The translations under genes were made by a program, and so were the position numbers. Shown piece by piece: positions 15,101 to 27,751 of a stretch of 64,000 nucleotides of DNA (positions are counted from its first letter, which is position 1; each line of letters starts with the position of its first letter). Below the pieces are notes generated by a model, which was not told the origin of the DNA, made no database searches, and saw only the letters and a list, made by a program, of their open reading frames with translations. The DNA lies in assembly GCA_014905825.1 (NCBI GenBank), contig JACGCN010000003.1:1364001-1428000 (forward strand), given 5' to 3'. The stretch is from Lyophyllum atratum. Taxonomy: Eukaryota > Basidiomycota > Agaricomycetes > Agaricales > Lyophyllaceae.

Positions 15101-18100
15101 GGCATCCTTCTGAACAAGCTGATAGAGGGCGTTGATCGAAGCAAGCTTGAGCGGCCGCCGCGACGACGACAGATGTGATCTGAACTGATTGACCAGATCC
15201 GGAACGTTGACGTGTTCTGGCGCGAACATGAGGAAGTGCTGGATGCACTTGATTGCTTCGACGCAAATTCCTTCATCGTCTTCAACTGAGAACTCGTGGA
15301 CAAGGTTCAGCACCAACGTCCGTGTGCGTGGGGAGTCCTGCATGTCCGGCCCGAGCACCGCAATCACTGCGTCAATAATCTGGCAGACGACGGGGTACGC
15401 AGGGTTGTCGCCGCCCAAGTTTGCATTCGGCAGCGTCCCACCCTCACGCTCGTGAGACTCTAAGAGGTATACCTTCAAAAGCATGCCCAAAGTGCTTGAC
15501 ACGAACGGCGCGTATGCCAAGCTCGCGGCGTTGATGACGCGGGCGAGAGCATTCAGGGCCCAGAAGTGCACTACGGGGTGTGGGTCGTTGCTGAGCGACA
15601 TGAGGACGTTCACGGTTGTCTTCAGCAGCGGCCCAGCGGCTAAGCCGCCAACATGGCTGTAGATCGCACCGAATGCCAAAGCGCACCCAGCACGCCCGTG
15701 GGGATCACGATTGCTCACGACTTGGTCAACAAGATCTTTGATCTGGCTAGTGAGGAAGTTTGTACTGGAAAGACTAGCCAAGCGGCCTATCGATTCACTA
15801 CTGGCTGAACGCAAAACGACGTCGCCATCGGCCAATGCCGCTTGCAGGAAAGGCGAAAGTAGGGACGAAACCTGCGGATTCCCAAACGTTTCCCGTGCCT
15901 GGCGGAAATGGGATGTGGTCGCGTGCCGCAAGGCAAGCATAAGCCCGACGGTGGCATTGATATGGACAGCTGCCTTGCGGCCGGAGTTCTTTTCCAGCTT
16001 GGACGACTTCACAGACTCGAGGAGTTGGGTGATGATACGCGTGGTAGTTGCGAGATCTTGCAGGGGGAGCAGTTGGGCGAATAATTCGATTGCCGTATCG
16101 ACCACGGATGTGGCAGGTGGAGGGGGCTCAATCAGTCGATATTCGGCATTGGAGACCTTGGCTTGGCAGAGGGACAGGGGGTCATGTTCACAGGCCCCAA
16201 GGACGGGTTTACGGAGCTAGCATAATATGTAAGCAAGCGACAAGGAAGGATCGAAGGCGAGAGGTACCAGGGTATCGATTGACACTTCGACGGTATCACG
16301 ATTCAGATAATCATGACCACCCTGTGAAGAATCATCTCCAGGAGTGTCACTCCCAGACTCAGTTGACGTGACACCATACGCATACCCGTCTACACTTTGC
16401 CAGACTGACGTGAAGTTTCCAGCAGACGAAGCAATTGCGGCTTGCACGGACGATCCTGCATACCCATCAGGGCTGGCGAAAAGCGAAACTACTGATTGGA
16501 GCAGGGTGACCTGCGTCGACTCCGCGATACTAGAGAATCCAAGGGCCGCGAAGCACTGGTACACGCGCCGGCGGAGGAGGGCCTCGCTTGCTCGTAAGGA
16601 TAGACCTTTCGTGGCCTCCGACATCTGGACTTCAGTGGTGTCTTCGACATACTGGCCGATGAAGTTGTTCGCAAAAACCAGTGCATTGGTAAGGAGCGAC
16701 GCAATCCTGCGACCGACATCAAGAGTGACTAGCGTGGTAGAGTTGTGTTCCAGAAAGCACAGAATAGCACCAAGTGCGCTTTCCCGAACGTGGAGCAGGA
16801 ACATCCAATCCGCGACTGACCGCCCAATATTGCCCGCAGAGTCTTTACTGGTCGGCTTTGGGAGAGCATTCCGCCAGAGCACGAGTAGTTGCGGCAGATG
16901 GGGGCGAACAAAATTTGGGCCGAGCGCCATGAGTGAGGCGATCGAAGTCCAAGCTACCTCCACCTCGACGCCGGCAACCTTGAGGTCGTGCTCGCCGGCG
17001 CGTTTCAGGAGCGAAATTGCCATGTCGAGCACTTTGGCGCTGACGTCATAGGAGACGTAGAGGGGTCGTTCTGGGATGACAGATACCAAGGAGGCGAGCC
17101 CATACGCGTGTCCTAGGGCCCGCAGGTGGATATCGGAGGGAGCAGCAGGCGAAATGATAGAGGTGATGTCGCGTTGCAGCATCTCTGTTACGATCAAGAT
17201 GGTTTTTGGTAGCCTGAGAGGAGTGGAATAGCAGAAACACCTGAGAGCCCACGACGCAGTGATACGGGTCGTGTGACTTGGGTGAGCAAGCAAGGTAACT
17301 AAAGGTTCTGCAAGGGCATCCTAAATAGAATTCAGCAGGATAGCTAGTGAATGTTTCAGCGGAGAGCTGACCTGAACGGGTGGCGGAGCGTTGCCCAGTT
17401 GCTGGAGTAGCCCAGCAACCTCCCGAAGCACAATCACGAGCACCGAGGAACTGGGAGCAATCTGTCCTGGCATCATTGCAGGCCAACGCTTCAGATACGC
17501 ATTTGCCAGTTCCTGTATAGCACTAATCTGACCCTGCTCACTCAACATTCGCACACCGATCAGGTCCCTCAACAGGATCCCGACCAGTGAGCGTACGAGG
17601 AGCGTTTCATATCGCGTGCTGGCATTCCGAGGGCTGCTCACGATCTCTGTCATAAGATGTGCTACGATTAAGGCGAAATTTGACTCCACAAAGGATGGCC
17701 CCAGGCGTGTGAGCAGTGCAGCGTAGAAGTCAAAGATCCCGATGCGGGTCTTGCGCGTCGCATTAGGCTTGTTGAAGTGATTTGAGAGATGCGTCAACAT
17801 TTCCGCAGGAGTAAACGTGGGTTTGGTGACTTCGGCAGCAGCGCTTACGGCCGACGATAGGCTAGCGTCGGTGTCGTCCTGACCGTCCTTTTTGGCCTTC
17901 TGCGTAGATTCGGGGGTGGCGACTGTACGCTCAACCTGTGACAATGCCAACATGTGGCCGACGAGCTGGGAGAGCGAGTGGCGCGTCGCCTGGTCAGCGT
18001 TATCCAGGCTCTTGGCGCAGTAGGTCACAATCGTGTCGACATCACTGCCTGATGGATGGCTGCCGTCCGTGCCCGAGTACATCGCAATGATAACCTATTA

Positions 18101-19003
18101 CATATCCGTTATAGAAGATAGGCAATACAGAATGGAGATTATTCACGCTGGCCGCCGCCCGTTGGACTGGCAAAGATTTATCCGTAAGTCCATTCCTCAT
18201 CTGCTTCAGAATATCTTTCGAGGCCGCATCTGTCACAGCCCGCTTTGCAGTTGTCAAAGACTTGCGGAGTGCCATCAGGGCATGGTATCGGAGAAGCGAC
18301 GACTAGAAGAAGTTCAAATAGAGGGAGAGGTCAATAACAGAGAACGTGCCTGTGAACTCCGGATAGTCTTCAGTACCGTGGTACATATTTCGGCCATGAA
18401 TGACATGAACTATTCGAACATTCAGTAGCAACACTTGGAACCTCATTGGGACATACTTGAGATCCAAACGTTGCCATGATATCACCGACGCATGTAAATG
18501 CCGCACTGCCCAGAGTTGAGCTGTACGTAGGAGGCATCGAGCATCAGGAACGTACATCTTGGTTGCTTCCCTGACTGCTGCTTTCATTTCCCCCACAATC
18601 TTCATAAACGCCTGCAATGTGTCGAACAATGTCCTGGTCTCGCCACGCGTATACATGGCAACTAGACATCGAGCGACGAGATTCCTTAACGCGCGTCCAG
18701 GGGCTGGATACGGTTCTGGGGCGGTGACGATCTTCACCAATGTACTTTCAATGTTAGCTTGTATTCCCTTCAAGTCTTTCTGTACCACTGAATTAGATCC
18801 TGTAAGGCTTCACAAAGATGGAAACTTACTGGGGAAATCTCAGCCAGTTTCCTCTCCGTCGATGAAAGCCACTGAAAGACGTATACTTCGCCATTTTCAC
18901 CTACGATCTCGGACTACACAGAAGTCAGGTGAACTAGATGGGAGCCAGGAATATGAGCTCGTACCTCGTCAATGTCCTCCACCAGAATTGGCTCACTGGT
19001 CAT
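12101..19003 (-). CDS. LAA1: LAA1/HEATR5-type giant HEAT-repeat protein
   Basis: Very large HEAT-repeat protein of the Laa1/HEATR5 family, which binds the AP-1 clathrin adaptor (as part of aftiphilin-type complexes in animals) and promotes trans-Golgi/endosome traffic. The ATG at 19003 opens MTSEPILVEDIDESEIVGE. Diagnostic stretches include ALRNLVARCLVAMYTRGE near 18650-18700, MALRKSLTTAKRAVTDAASK near 18220-18275, SASSESIGRLASL and PHGRAGCALAFGAIYSHVGG near 15660-15800, and PHPVVHFWALNALARVINA near 15520-15580. The last two lie in the most conserved part of the family. Long exons of helical repeats run to a TAA at 12101-12103 after PQISLRSF. The span suggests roughly 2,000 residues after removing about a dozen short introns, matching the family. 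No break was found. Confidence 0.88.
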
Positions 19004-19536
19004 AGCTAAGGCCCAGTTTCTGGGCTATCAGTTGCTTCTACACTGACAGTCGTCAATGACCACTTCGCATGGGCCTCGAAACCGATGTGGATCACGTGAC
19101 GGATCTGATCCTTCCTGCAGGCGCTCCGAAGCCACTTCGGAATCGAAGTCCATTTATTACAAGCCGAAGTTTCCATCATCCACGAGCACTTGAGCGCTGC
19201 AGCCCTGATCAACATCGCTTCCGGGGACAAGTAGCGGAGCCCCTCGTCTCAAAATTTCATCGCCATGCGGTCCTTGAAGTTTCCATACAGTGACAGACAG
19301 ATACAGACCTAAGCGCATTGCATCTGAATCCTATAAATTTAGGATCTCCCTGCCCAACTAAAGCACACGAATCTGCCAAACATTTGGTTCTTGTATAAAC
19401 GGTCCATAGAGAGGGAGTAGCTGTATCGTGGAGTACACCACACGAGTATGGTCTACTCGTATATCATTCAAGGCGGAGGATGTCACAGGATTGGGAAAGA
19501 TGAAACTAATTTTTATAGTCAAAGAAATTTTCATGT
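19004..19536. promoter_or_regulatory. LAA1 upstream region / GH28 3' flank
   Basis: Both flanking genes are on the minus strand, so this gap should hold the LAA1 promoter and the polygalacturonase 3' flank. A CACGTG E-box lies near 19095, about 90 bp upstream of the LAA1 ATG. No coding frame here is convincing. Confidence 0.4.
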
Positions 19537-20912
19537 TCACCCGTCGGCAGCACCGCTGCATGAAACACCCAAGCTGCTATCTACCGCAGAGCAGAGCACA
19601 TTGGCTTTCCCTGTGGGCGTTTTGACCGCGAAGTTTGAAAAGAAGATATTGCAAGTCCCTCCGCCGGGGCAATTCAAGTCGGCGATGACGGGATCTTCTT
19701 TAGATGACCTTTTTGAAGTGTCAGTAAATCTTGTAGGGTCAGAAAGAAAATACAGTACGTAGTGCCCTTGAAGTCGGTCCAGTAAACATCCGTGACGACG
19801 TGCTTACTCGGAATGCAGGTACCAGTGGCCCCATAGCAGCTCTGTATCTGTGCTGCATAGTCGCAGTTTTGGACTGTGACGCTGTCGAAAGTAACGTTCC
19901 GGACCGTTGCAATCACATGTCCAGATGTCCCATCGTAGAGCTTAATTCCGGTGGCTTTCGTCGAATCAATCATTGTAGCTCCGGAGACGTAGATGTTGGA
20001 AACCTACTCTCTATAAATTGCAGTCTAGCATATTGCATGATAGGAGGCTTACTATATCATCATTGGTCTTTGCCAAAGAGCCTACACTCAGTCCGTGCGA
20101 TCCGGTGCAAGTTATGCCCGTAACGGTCCCCTGCTTTGAACGCGACGCAGTCGTCCTGGTTCTGGACTGTGGTCTGAGTGATAGTGACAAACGTGGACGC
20201 GCCAACGTCAAAGCCATCTGTGTTTTTAGGCGTGATGGTCGACGTGGGGACAGCTTTGAGTGTGAGCCCGCGATATAGAATATTCGTAGCACCGCCAGTA
20301 ACAGAGTGAAATACGTTAGGGGGACTGTGTACCTGTGTTCATTGACGGCCGTCGGGGAGGTGCAACAGAAACTCACTTCTTGAAAGTCAGGTTTTCGACG
20401 GTGATTTTTGAACCTCCTGTGATATACATAAGTGTCGGGCGCGCAAAGCTGCTGTCCGCCGCAAACTCTGCAATCGCATTAAAAATCAGATCGAGACTGG
20501 AAAATAAATGCTCACTCGTCCAGAAGGGTATTCCATTTCCATCAACGAGACCAGTGCCAGTTTTGGAATGGATAGTCGCGCCAGATATATTGGTCAGGAG
20601 GATGGCAGCTCGAACACCGTTCCAGAAAGTTAGATCGTCAGACATCTTCAGCGTGCCTTCAACCTGGAGGTCACAGCCCACACATCCAGTAAAGTCAAGC
20701 GTAGATCGGATCATGTATGTTTTTCCTGCTGAAATGACAATAATTCCGCCGTTACCGCAAGACTTGATGGCAGCCTCAATGGCGGGAACATCATCCACTC
20801 CGGCGTTTCCTGCTGAAGCGACTGTGCATGTTGCGCGCCTTTCCAGCGGGGTGGCGCCGAGCAGAAGGAAGGGAAACACTAGCGCTAAGAGAATGAGGAC
20901 TGAGGGATACAT
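19537..20912 (-). pseudogene. GH28 polygalacturonase with an apparent one-base frameshift
   Basis: Secreted pectin depolymerase of GH28, closest in layout to fungal exo-polygalacturonases. The ATG at 20912 opens a signal peptide (MYPSVLILLALVFPFLLLG). Family elements in order: GLVDGNGIPFW near 20530, NTDGFDVG near 20210, QNQDDCVAF near 20150 (catalytic aspartates), GSHGLSVGS near 20090 (catalytic His) and TGIKLYDG near 19940. The last is the family's RIK position, with Gly in place of the usual Arg. The stop is TGA at 19537-19539. Introns are at about 20474-20518, 20329-20375, 19999-20053 and 19706-19758. The aspartate block and the His block lie in different frames of one uninterrupted exon. 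Read literally, translation stops at 20060-20062. Either this is a disabled gene or there is an extra G at 20128-20131. It is transcribed away from a pectin methylesterase gene. Confidence 0.8.
20060..20131 (-). other. frameshift site and premature stop in GH28
   Basis: On the coding strand a GGGG run (complement of 20128-20131) follows the codons for VAFKA. With four G the frame runs to a TGA at 20060-20062. With three G it would join the frame that encodes [14 protein letters not shown]. No GT...AG pair of usable length lies between the two blocks, so an intron does not explain the shift. Confidence 0.75.
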
Positions 20913-21438
20913 TATACGCGTCTCCGAGGTCTCGATTTACGGCAACTCGACCACGGCTTTCATTTTATGCCATGTAGTAGCCTCCGAACCGTACCGGCGG
21001 TCCGTCGAGAGGTCCGGTCATGACTATGGCCTGGAAGGATTGCGCAACGTGAGGACCTCACCTTGGGTGGTGGAAGTTGAGATAAATGGACCATCGCATG
21101 ATCCTGCTGTATGATTCACGTGCTCTTGTTGACGGACCGTACCTTCATGAGAGCTTCCGGATGCCTGTTTGAACGCTTCCTCTTCCCTTCTCATCAAAGT
21201 GGAGTGTCGCGCTAGTTTCTCCGTGGAGTTTCAAGTGTCTATGCTATTACGACATCACGGCTGCTGGTGATCTCCCCTCGTTGCGATCAGGCTTCTTTTT
21301 ATCGTTGTTGCAAGATTTATCCGAACTCAGCGAACTCGTGATGATATAGTACTTGCATGCTCCGACTCCGGGCCACCCTAGGGCTTCTTCTGCGCCATAA
21401 ATGGGACCAGTTTTTTCTACCGATGAACCGTGCTGACC
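20913..21438. promoter_or_regulatory. shared divergent promoter of the pectinase pair
   Basis: This 526-bp region separates the ATGs of polygalacturonase (-) and pectin methylesterase (+). An 8-bp sequence, ACCGTACC, occurs at 20988-20995 and 21136-21143, the first inside a CG-rich block with CGG/CCG triplets. A CACGTG lies near 21118. Co-regulation by pectin breakdown products is an inference from the arrangement. Confidence 0.5.
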
Positions 21439-22684
21439 ATGAGATTTCTCCTCCAACTCGCATCGTTCCTGTTGTGTGCGATCCCAGCGGCTCTGGCACT
21501 GACGGCTCCACCTGCTGGTTCTAAAATCGTTCGCCAAGCTGGGACCCAATCTGGAGAATATAGGTGCTGGTCCTCATCCAGGCTCGATCCATTTGACTTA
21601 TTGATGCATGACTTCATGTAGCACTGTCAGCGCCGCCGTTGCTTCACTGTCAGGGACCTCCAGCGCTGTCATATTTATCTACCCGGGAACCTACAAGGAA
21701 CAGGTTCTCATAGAACACGGCGGTAGGTGGTCGCTAAAGCACCGTCATTGTACTTCTCATTAACCCTTTTACTCAAGGTCCGTTGACGATATACGGATAT
21801 TCCACCAAGTAGGTAGACAGTGTTGAACCCTCCTTCATGCTTGTCTGACGACAAGGGTCGGAAGTGGAGGCAATTACAAGAGTAACCAAGTGACTATCAC
21901 GAATAACCTCAATGCACAAGACAATGGTGGAAATGATCCTTGCGCCACCGTTCGTGCGCATAGCGCCAACTTCAAGATGTACAATATCAACATCAAGAAC
22001 ACATATGGCGCTGGAAAGCAGGCCACTGCCCTCTCTGCGAAAGCCACGCGTCAAGGATATTACGGCTGTTCCTTTACAGGCTACCAGGAAAGATCATCAT
22101 CCGTCAATTTGAGCTTCAACGTTTATCTGACCCATATTACAGGACACTCTACTTGCCGACGGCGCCTTAAACTATCAATACTACGGCAACTGCTACATCG
22201 AAGGGGCAGTTGACTACATCTACGGTGGCGCCTCAGCATGGTTCGGGGAATGCGCAATTGCCTCCGTTGGTGGGGGAGCAATCACTGCTAACTCGAGACA
22301 GGTGGCAACGGACCCCAGCTACTACGTCATCGACAGCTCTACTATCACCAGCAACACTGCTACCAGCCTCGTCGGAAAAGTATATCTTGGTCGACCTTGG
22401 AGAGGGCTTGCCAGGGTTGTCTTCCAGCGATCAGTGTTACCTGACCTGATTAACGCAGCAGGGTGGACTACGTTGGCCGTTGGTGCCACACCGTAGGCGT
22501 TGTTTCATTTTGAAACGTCGATTTAGAGCTGATCTGTAGCAACAGGATTTTTCAGGAATACGGCAACACTGGTGCAGGTGCGAGCACTTCGGGGCGGGTG
22601 ACCGAGACGCCGTTGTCCGCACAGATCACACAGCAGCAGGTCCTAGGGTCTGATTACGCCTCGTGGACAGACACCAGTTTTTAG
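21439..22684 (+). CDS. pectin methylesterase, carbohydrate esterase family 8
   Basis: Secreted CE8 enzyme that removes methyl esters from homogalacturonan, making it accessible to polygalacturonases. The ATG at 21439 opens a signal peptide (MRFLLQLASFLLCAIPAALA). Family blocks: IFIYPGTYKEQV near 21670, GYQ (22079-22087) and DTLLADGALNYQYYG (from 22143) on two exons, VDYIYGGASAWF near 22210-22245 with the catalytic Asp, and YLGRPWRGLARVVFQ near 22390-22425 with the substrate Arg. The stop is TAG at 22682-22684. Introns lie at 21564-21621, around 21724-21777, around 21809-21855, 22088-22142 and around 22494-22535. The fourth begins with GA, not GT. If a GT at 22103 is used instead, five extra residues (ERSSS) enter between the active-site Gln and Asp. 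Activity is therefore uncertain. Confidence 0.88.
22088..22142 (+). other. 55-nt intron with GA donor in CE8 gene
   Basis: Removing exactly 22088-22142 joins GYQ to DTLLADG, the invariant CE8 active-site motif. The 3' end is normal, with a CTGAC branch-like site and a TTACAG acceptor, and the length is typical for this genome. The 5' end reads GAAAGA where GTAAGA would be expected. The nearest GT, at 22103, would give a 40-nt intron that also keeps frame. Confidence 0.7.
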
Positions 22685-22818
22685 TTACCTCATTTGCTTA
22701 TTGTAGTGTACCGTTCCAATGGAGTTGTTGAACCAACTTCGATCATTTTCGGGAACGAGAAGATGTTTCTGACATTTGACGAACGATATTAATGACCAAG
22801 ATGAGTTATGATATCTCG

Positions 22819-24361
22819 TCAAAGCGGTACAGAGGTAGCCTCGATCTTCTTGTGCTTGTACTGCTTTTTGCCAGTTCCAAAGTCACCAACGATATGACCA
22901 GCTTTATCTTTGCTCCGCATCATATATTTGTAGATGACCAGCCCCTCCAGGCCGACTGGACCTCTGGCATGTATCCTACCGGTGCTGATGCCAACTTCAG
23001 TTCCAAACCCATACCTGAAGCCGTCTGCGAATCGCGTGCTGGCATTGACGAATGTACTGGCCGAGTCTACGCTACGGCAGAACGCGGACGCAGAAAGGTC
23101 GCATTCGGTGATAATGGCGTCTGTATGTCCCGAGCCATGCTGATTGATGAATTTTACGGCCGACTGGAGAGACGGCAGGGCAACAACGGAAAGGGTCAAT
23201 GAAAGGTGTTCGATGTCGTACGTCGAAAGCTCGGAGGGTTTGACTAGTGTTTGCAGGTTTGGAGGAGGATTGTCAAGTGAAGACAAGGCGTTGAGTGTAG
23301 TGGCATCACATAGCAGCTCAACGTTTTTCGCCAAGAGTGCTTTAGCAACCTCGGGCCAGATCGTAGTGACCAGAGATTCGTGTACGATGAGCGTTTCCAC
23401 TGCATTGCACGCAGATGGGTAATCAATCTAGAATGTTGTCAGGGCCATAACAGGACAAGCCAAAGAAGTAAGTCACTTTCGCGTCTACAACCACCCGTTT
23501 CGCTTTCTCCAGATCGGCCGTTTCGTCGAGGTATATGGAGCAAAGACCGTCTGCATGACCCATCACAGGGATCCGCGTATCCAGTTGAATATTTTTCACC
23601 AGCTCCTTGCTTCCCCGAGGAATTACCAAGTCGATATACTGGTCCAAGACGAGCAAAGAAGAGACTTCAGCGCGTGTTTGGATTGTCTGTATATACGTGG
23701 GTGGGAGCGATGTTTTGGCCAGTCCAGCGGAAATAGCTGCTTGGAGCAATACCGTAGTCCGGACTGATTCTTTTCCACCTTTTAGGATCGCCGTATTACC
23801 TAGCTGATCCATCAGCGAGGTAGTCTACGGAACTGGTATATGCGTAGGACTCATACCTGATTTGATAGCGAGGGAAGCGATATTCACGACCACCTCTGGG
23901 CGAGCTTCAAAGATGACTAGGAGTACTCCAATTGGGCAGGATACTCTGTACAGTTCCAGTCCATCGTCGATCTCGGTGGCGTATGATACAATGTCTGTGG
24001 GATCCGGTAAAGCAGCAACATCTAAGACGCCCTGGAGCATAGAATCCCACTTGTCGCCTCGGCCTAGATCAAGGCGTGCCAGGAGGGATTTCGACATACG
24101 GCCTGCGTCCACCTCTAACTGGGCGGCCTACACAAGATGATATTACAATTCATACGTATCACATTCTGATTGCGTTTGACATACCGCGAGGTCATCCTTG
24201 TTAGCAGCAAGAATGGCCTCCCGTCTCAATTCGAGCTCTTGTCGTATCGTGTGAAGGGCATTGACGCGCTCCGCCGATCGTATGAGTTGAGAGCTCTCGA
24301 AAGCCGACTTCGCGAGTGCCGCGATGTCTTCCGGTTTAACTGCGGTCGATGGAGTGCTCAT
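22819..24361 (-). CDS. PRO2: gamma-glutamyl phosphate reductase
   Basis: NADPH-dependent reduction of gamma-glutamyl phosphate to glutamate-5-semialdehyde, the second step of proline synthesis in the cytosol; aldehyde dehydrogenase superfamily. I chose the ATG at 24361 (MSTPSTAVKPEDIAALAKSA). The frame stays open upstream to 24517 but with no conserved sequence. Family blocks: RSAERVNALHTIRQEL near 24240-24290, CPIGVLLVIFEARPEV near 23890-23940, NTAILKGGKE near 23770-23800, GHADGLCSIYLDE near 23525-23560, and PSACNAVETLIVH near 23385-23420 with the catalytic cysteine. It ends GTGKKQYKHKKIEATSVPL before the stop at 22819-22821. About four short introns interrupt it. It converges with the pectin methylesterase gene, with 134 bp between stops. 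Confidence 0.95.
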
Positions 24362-24773
24362 TTCAGACTCTAGAGGAAAGTGAATCGGTATTTCCGGAGC
24401 AATTGCCAATTTGTAAATCATGATGCAATTTCCGTCGTACTTCCGAATCTCGCTCAAGTGATAAGATAAGATCAGAAACGTTTTCTTCCTCACCCTGGCA
24501 ACTGTGGTTGAAATCATTTTATGGAAAAGATCCAGAGGTCACTGATGCTACAGCAGGCTAGAGCTCACGTACATCTTGGTACTATCCTCACCACTTCAAG
24601 TGTACGAGACCGTGCTTACCTTTCATCTACTCGTTCTCGACTCAAGCGTCACCCGTAAGATATATGAAAATTATCCGCGTAGCAAAAGGAAAGCGGTTTT
24701 ATTTTGGATCGACGATAGCAATGATAATCATCGAATATCTAAAGCATGCGAAGCAATCATCCCGATAGTCTCA
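24362..24773. other. intergenic region between PRO2 and ATP1
   Basis: Both neighbours are on the minus strand, so this gap holds the PRO2 promoter and the ATP1 3' flank. It is AT-rich next to ATP1. No gene or RNA motif is visible. Confidence 0.4.
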
Positions 24774-26954
<2,181 letters not shown>

Positions 26955-27112
26955 AGGGAAGGAGGAGGTGGAAGATGGGATATGGGATGAGTAGGGAAGT
27001 TTTCGGTTGCACAGACGAAATCGGCGTTAGTCGGAAGATTCAGGCTCCGCTTCAACACCCAAAATTCACACAACCACGAAAAGTCTCCAACTCCGAGCTC
27101 GTTGTCGACACC
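26955..27112. promoter_or_regulatory. bidirectional promoter of ATP1 and MRPL49
   Basis: Only 158 bp separate two divergent ATGs, both of nuclear genes for mitochondrial proteins. Both transcription starts and 5' untranslated regions must fit in or overlap this stretch. No obvious TATA box is seen. Confidence 0.7.
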
Positions 27113-27609
27113 ATGGCTGCCCTCGCGCGTATCATGCGAGCAGGTCAGCATGCATATCCTCGTGTCCGCCCCTAGCTAACAATTCTCTAGTGCCGGCGCT
27201 GCGTCGAACGATACACACCCAGCCCGACTCAACCGCCTCTGCCCTCGAGCTCATACGCTCCCAGCCGTCACAATACGTCGTTGCCTCCTTCGTCGGCAGA
27301 AAATACATTCTCGCACCGCGCGACCTTCTCACCGTTCCGCGTCTTCGCGACGTAAAGGTCGGCGACGTCCTGACACTCGACGAGATCCACGAACTCGGCT
27401 CGCGCGAATACACCCTGCGCGGCAACCCTGTCATCCCTGCCGCGCGAGTCAAGGTGGAGGCGACGGTCGTGGAGCACACAAAGGGGAAAATGGAGTTTAT
27501 CTTCAAGAAGAAGAGGAGAAAGGGCTACCAAAAGACTATAACACACAAGCAGCCATACACCCGGCTACGGATTGGCAACATTGAGATTCCAATACCAACA
27601 ATGTCATGA
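27113..27609 (+). CDS. MRPL49: mitochondrial large-subunit ribosomal protein bL21m
   Basis: Component of the mitochondrial large ribosomal subunit. The ATG at 27113 opens MAALARIMRA, and after a 47-nt intron (27144-27190) the exon continues VPALRRTIHTQP, giving a typical import presequence. The L21 core follows: QYVVASFVGRKYILAPRDLL, VKVGDVLTLDEI, AARVKVEATVVEHTKGKMEF and the basic end FKKKRRKGYQKTITHKQPYT that matches the family's rRNA-binding C-terminus. The product is 149 residues, ending at TGA 27607-27609, a normal length. It is head-to-head with ATP1 and tail-to-tail with PRP40. Confidence 0.92.
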
Positions 27610-27751
27610 CATCTCATCCCACATTACTCTGTTGTCTCTTTGCTTTCTAGGTTATATGTCTTATTTAATATCGAGGATTTATTATTGCTCGGACTGCGTG
27701 CTCCAAGAACAAAAATGCCTGCTAACTAGGTACTCTATGATGTTCACATGA

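Noticed and set aside
16344..17051. 235-codon plus-strand frame inside the LAA1 gene
   Set aside because: The opposite strand carries the HEAT-repeat coding sequence with conserved blocks; the plus frame has no motif.
20335..21114. 259-codon plus-strand frame overlapping the polygalacturonase
   Set aside because: It is antisense to GH28 exons with a signal peptide and catalytic motifs.
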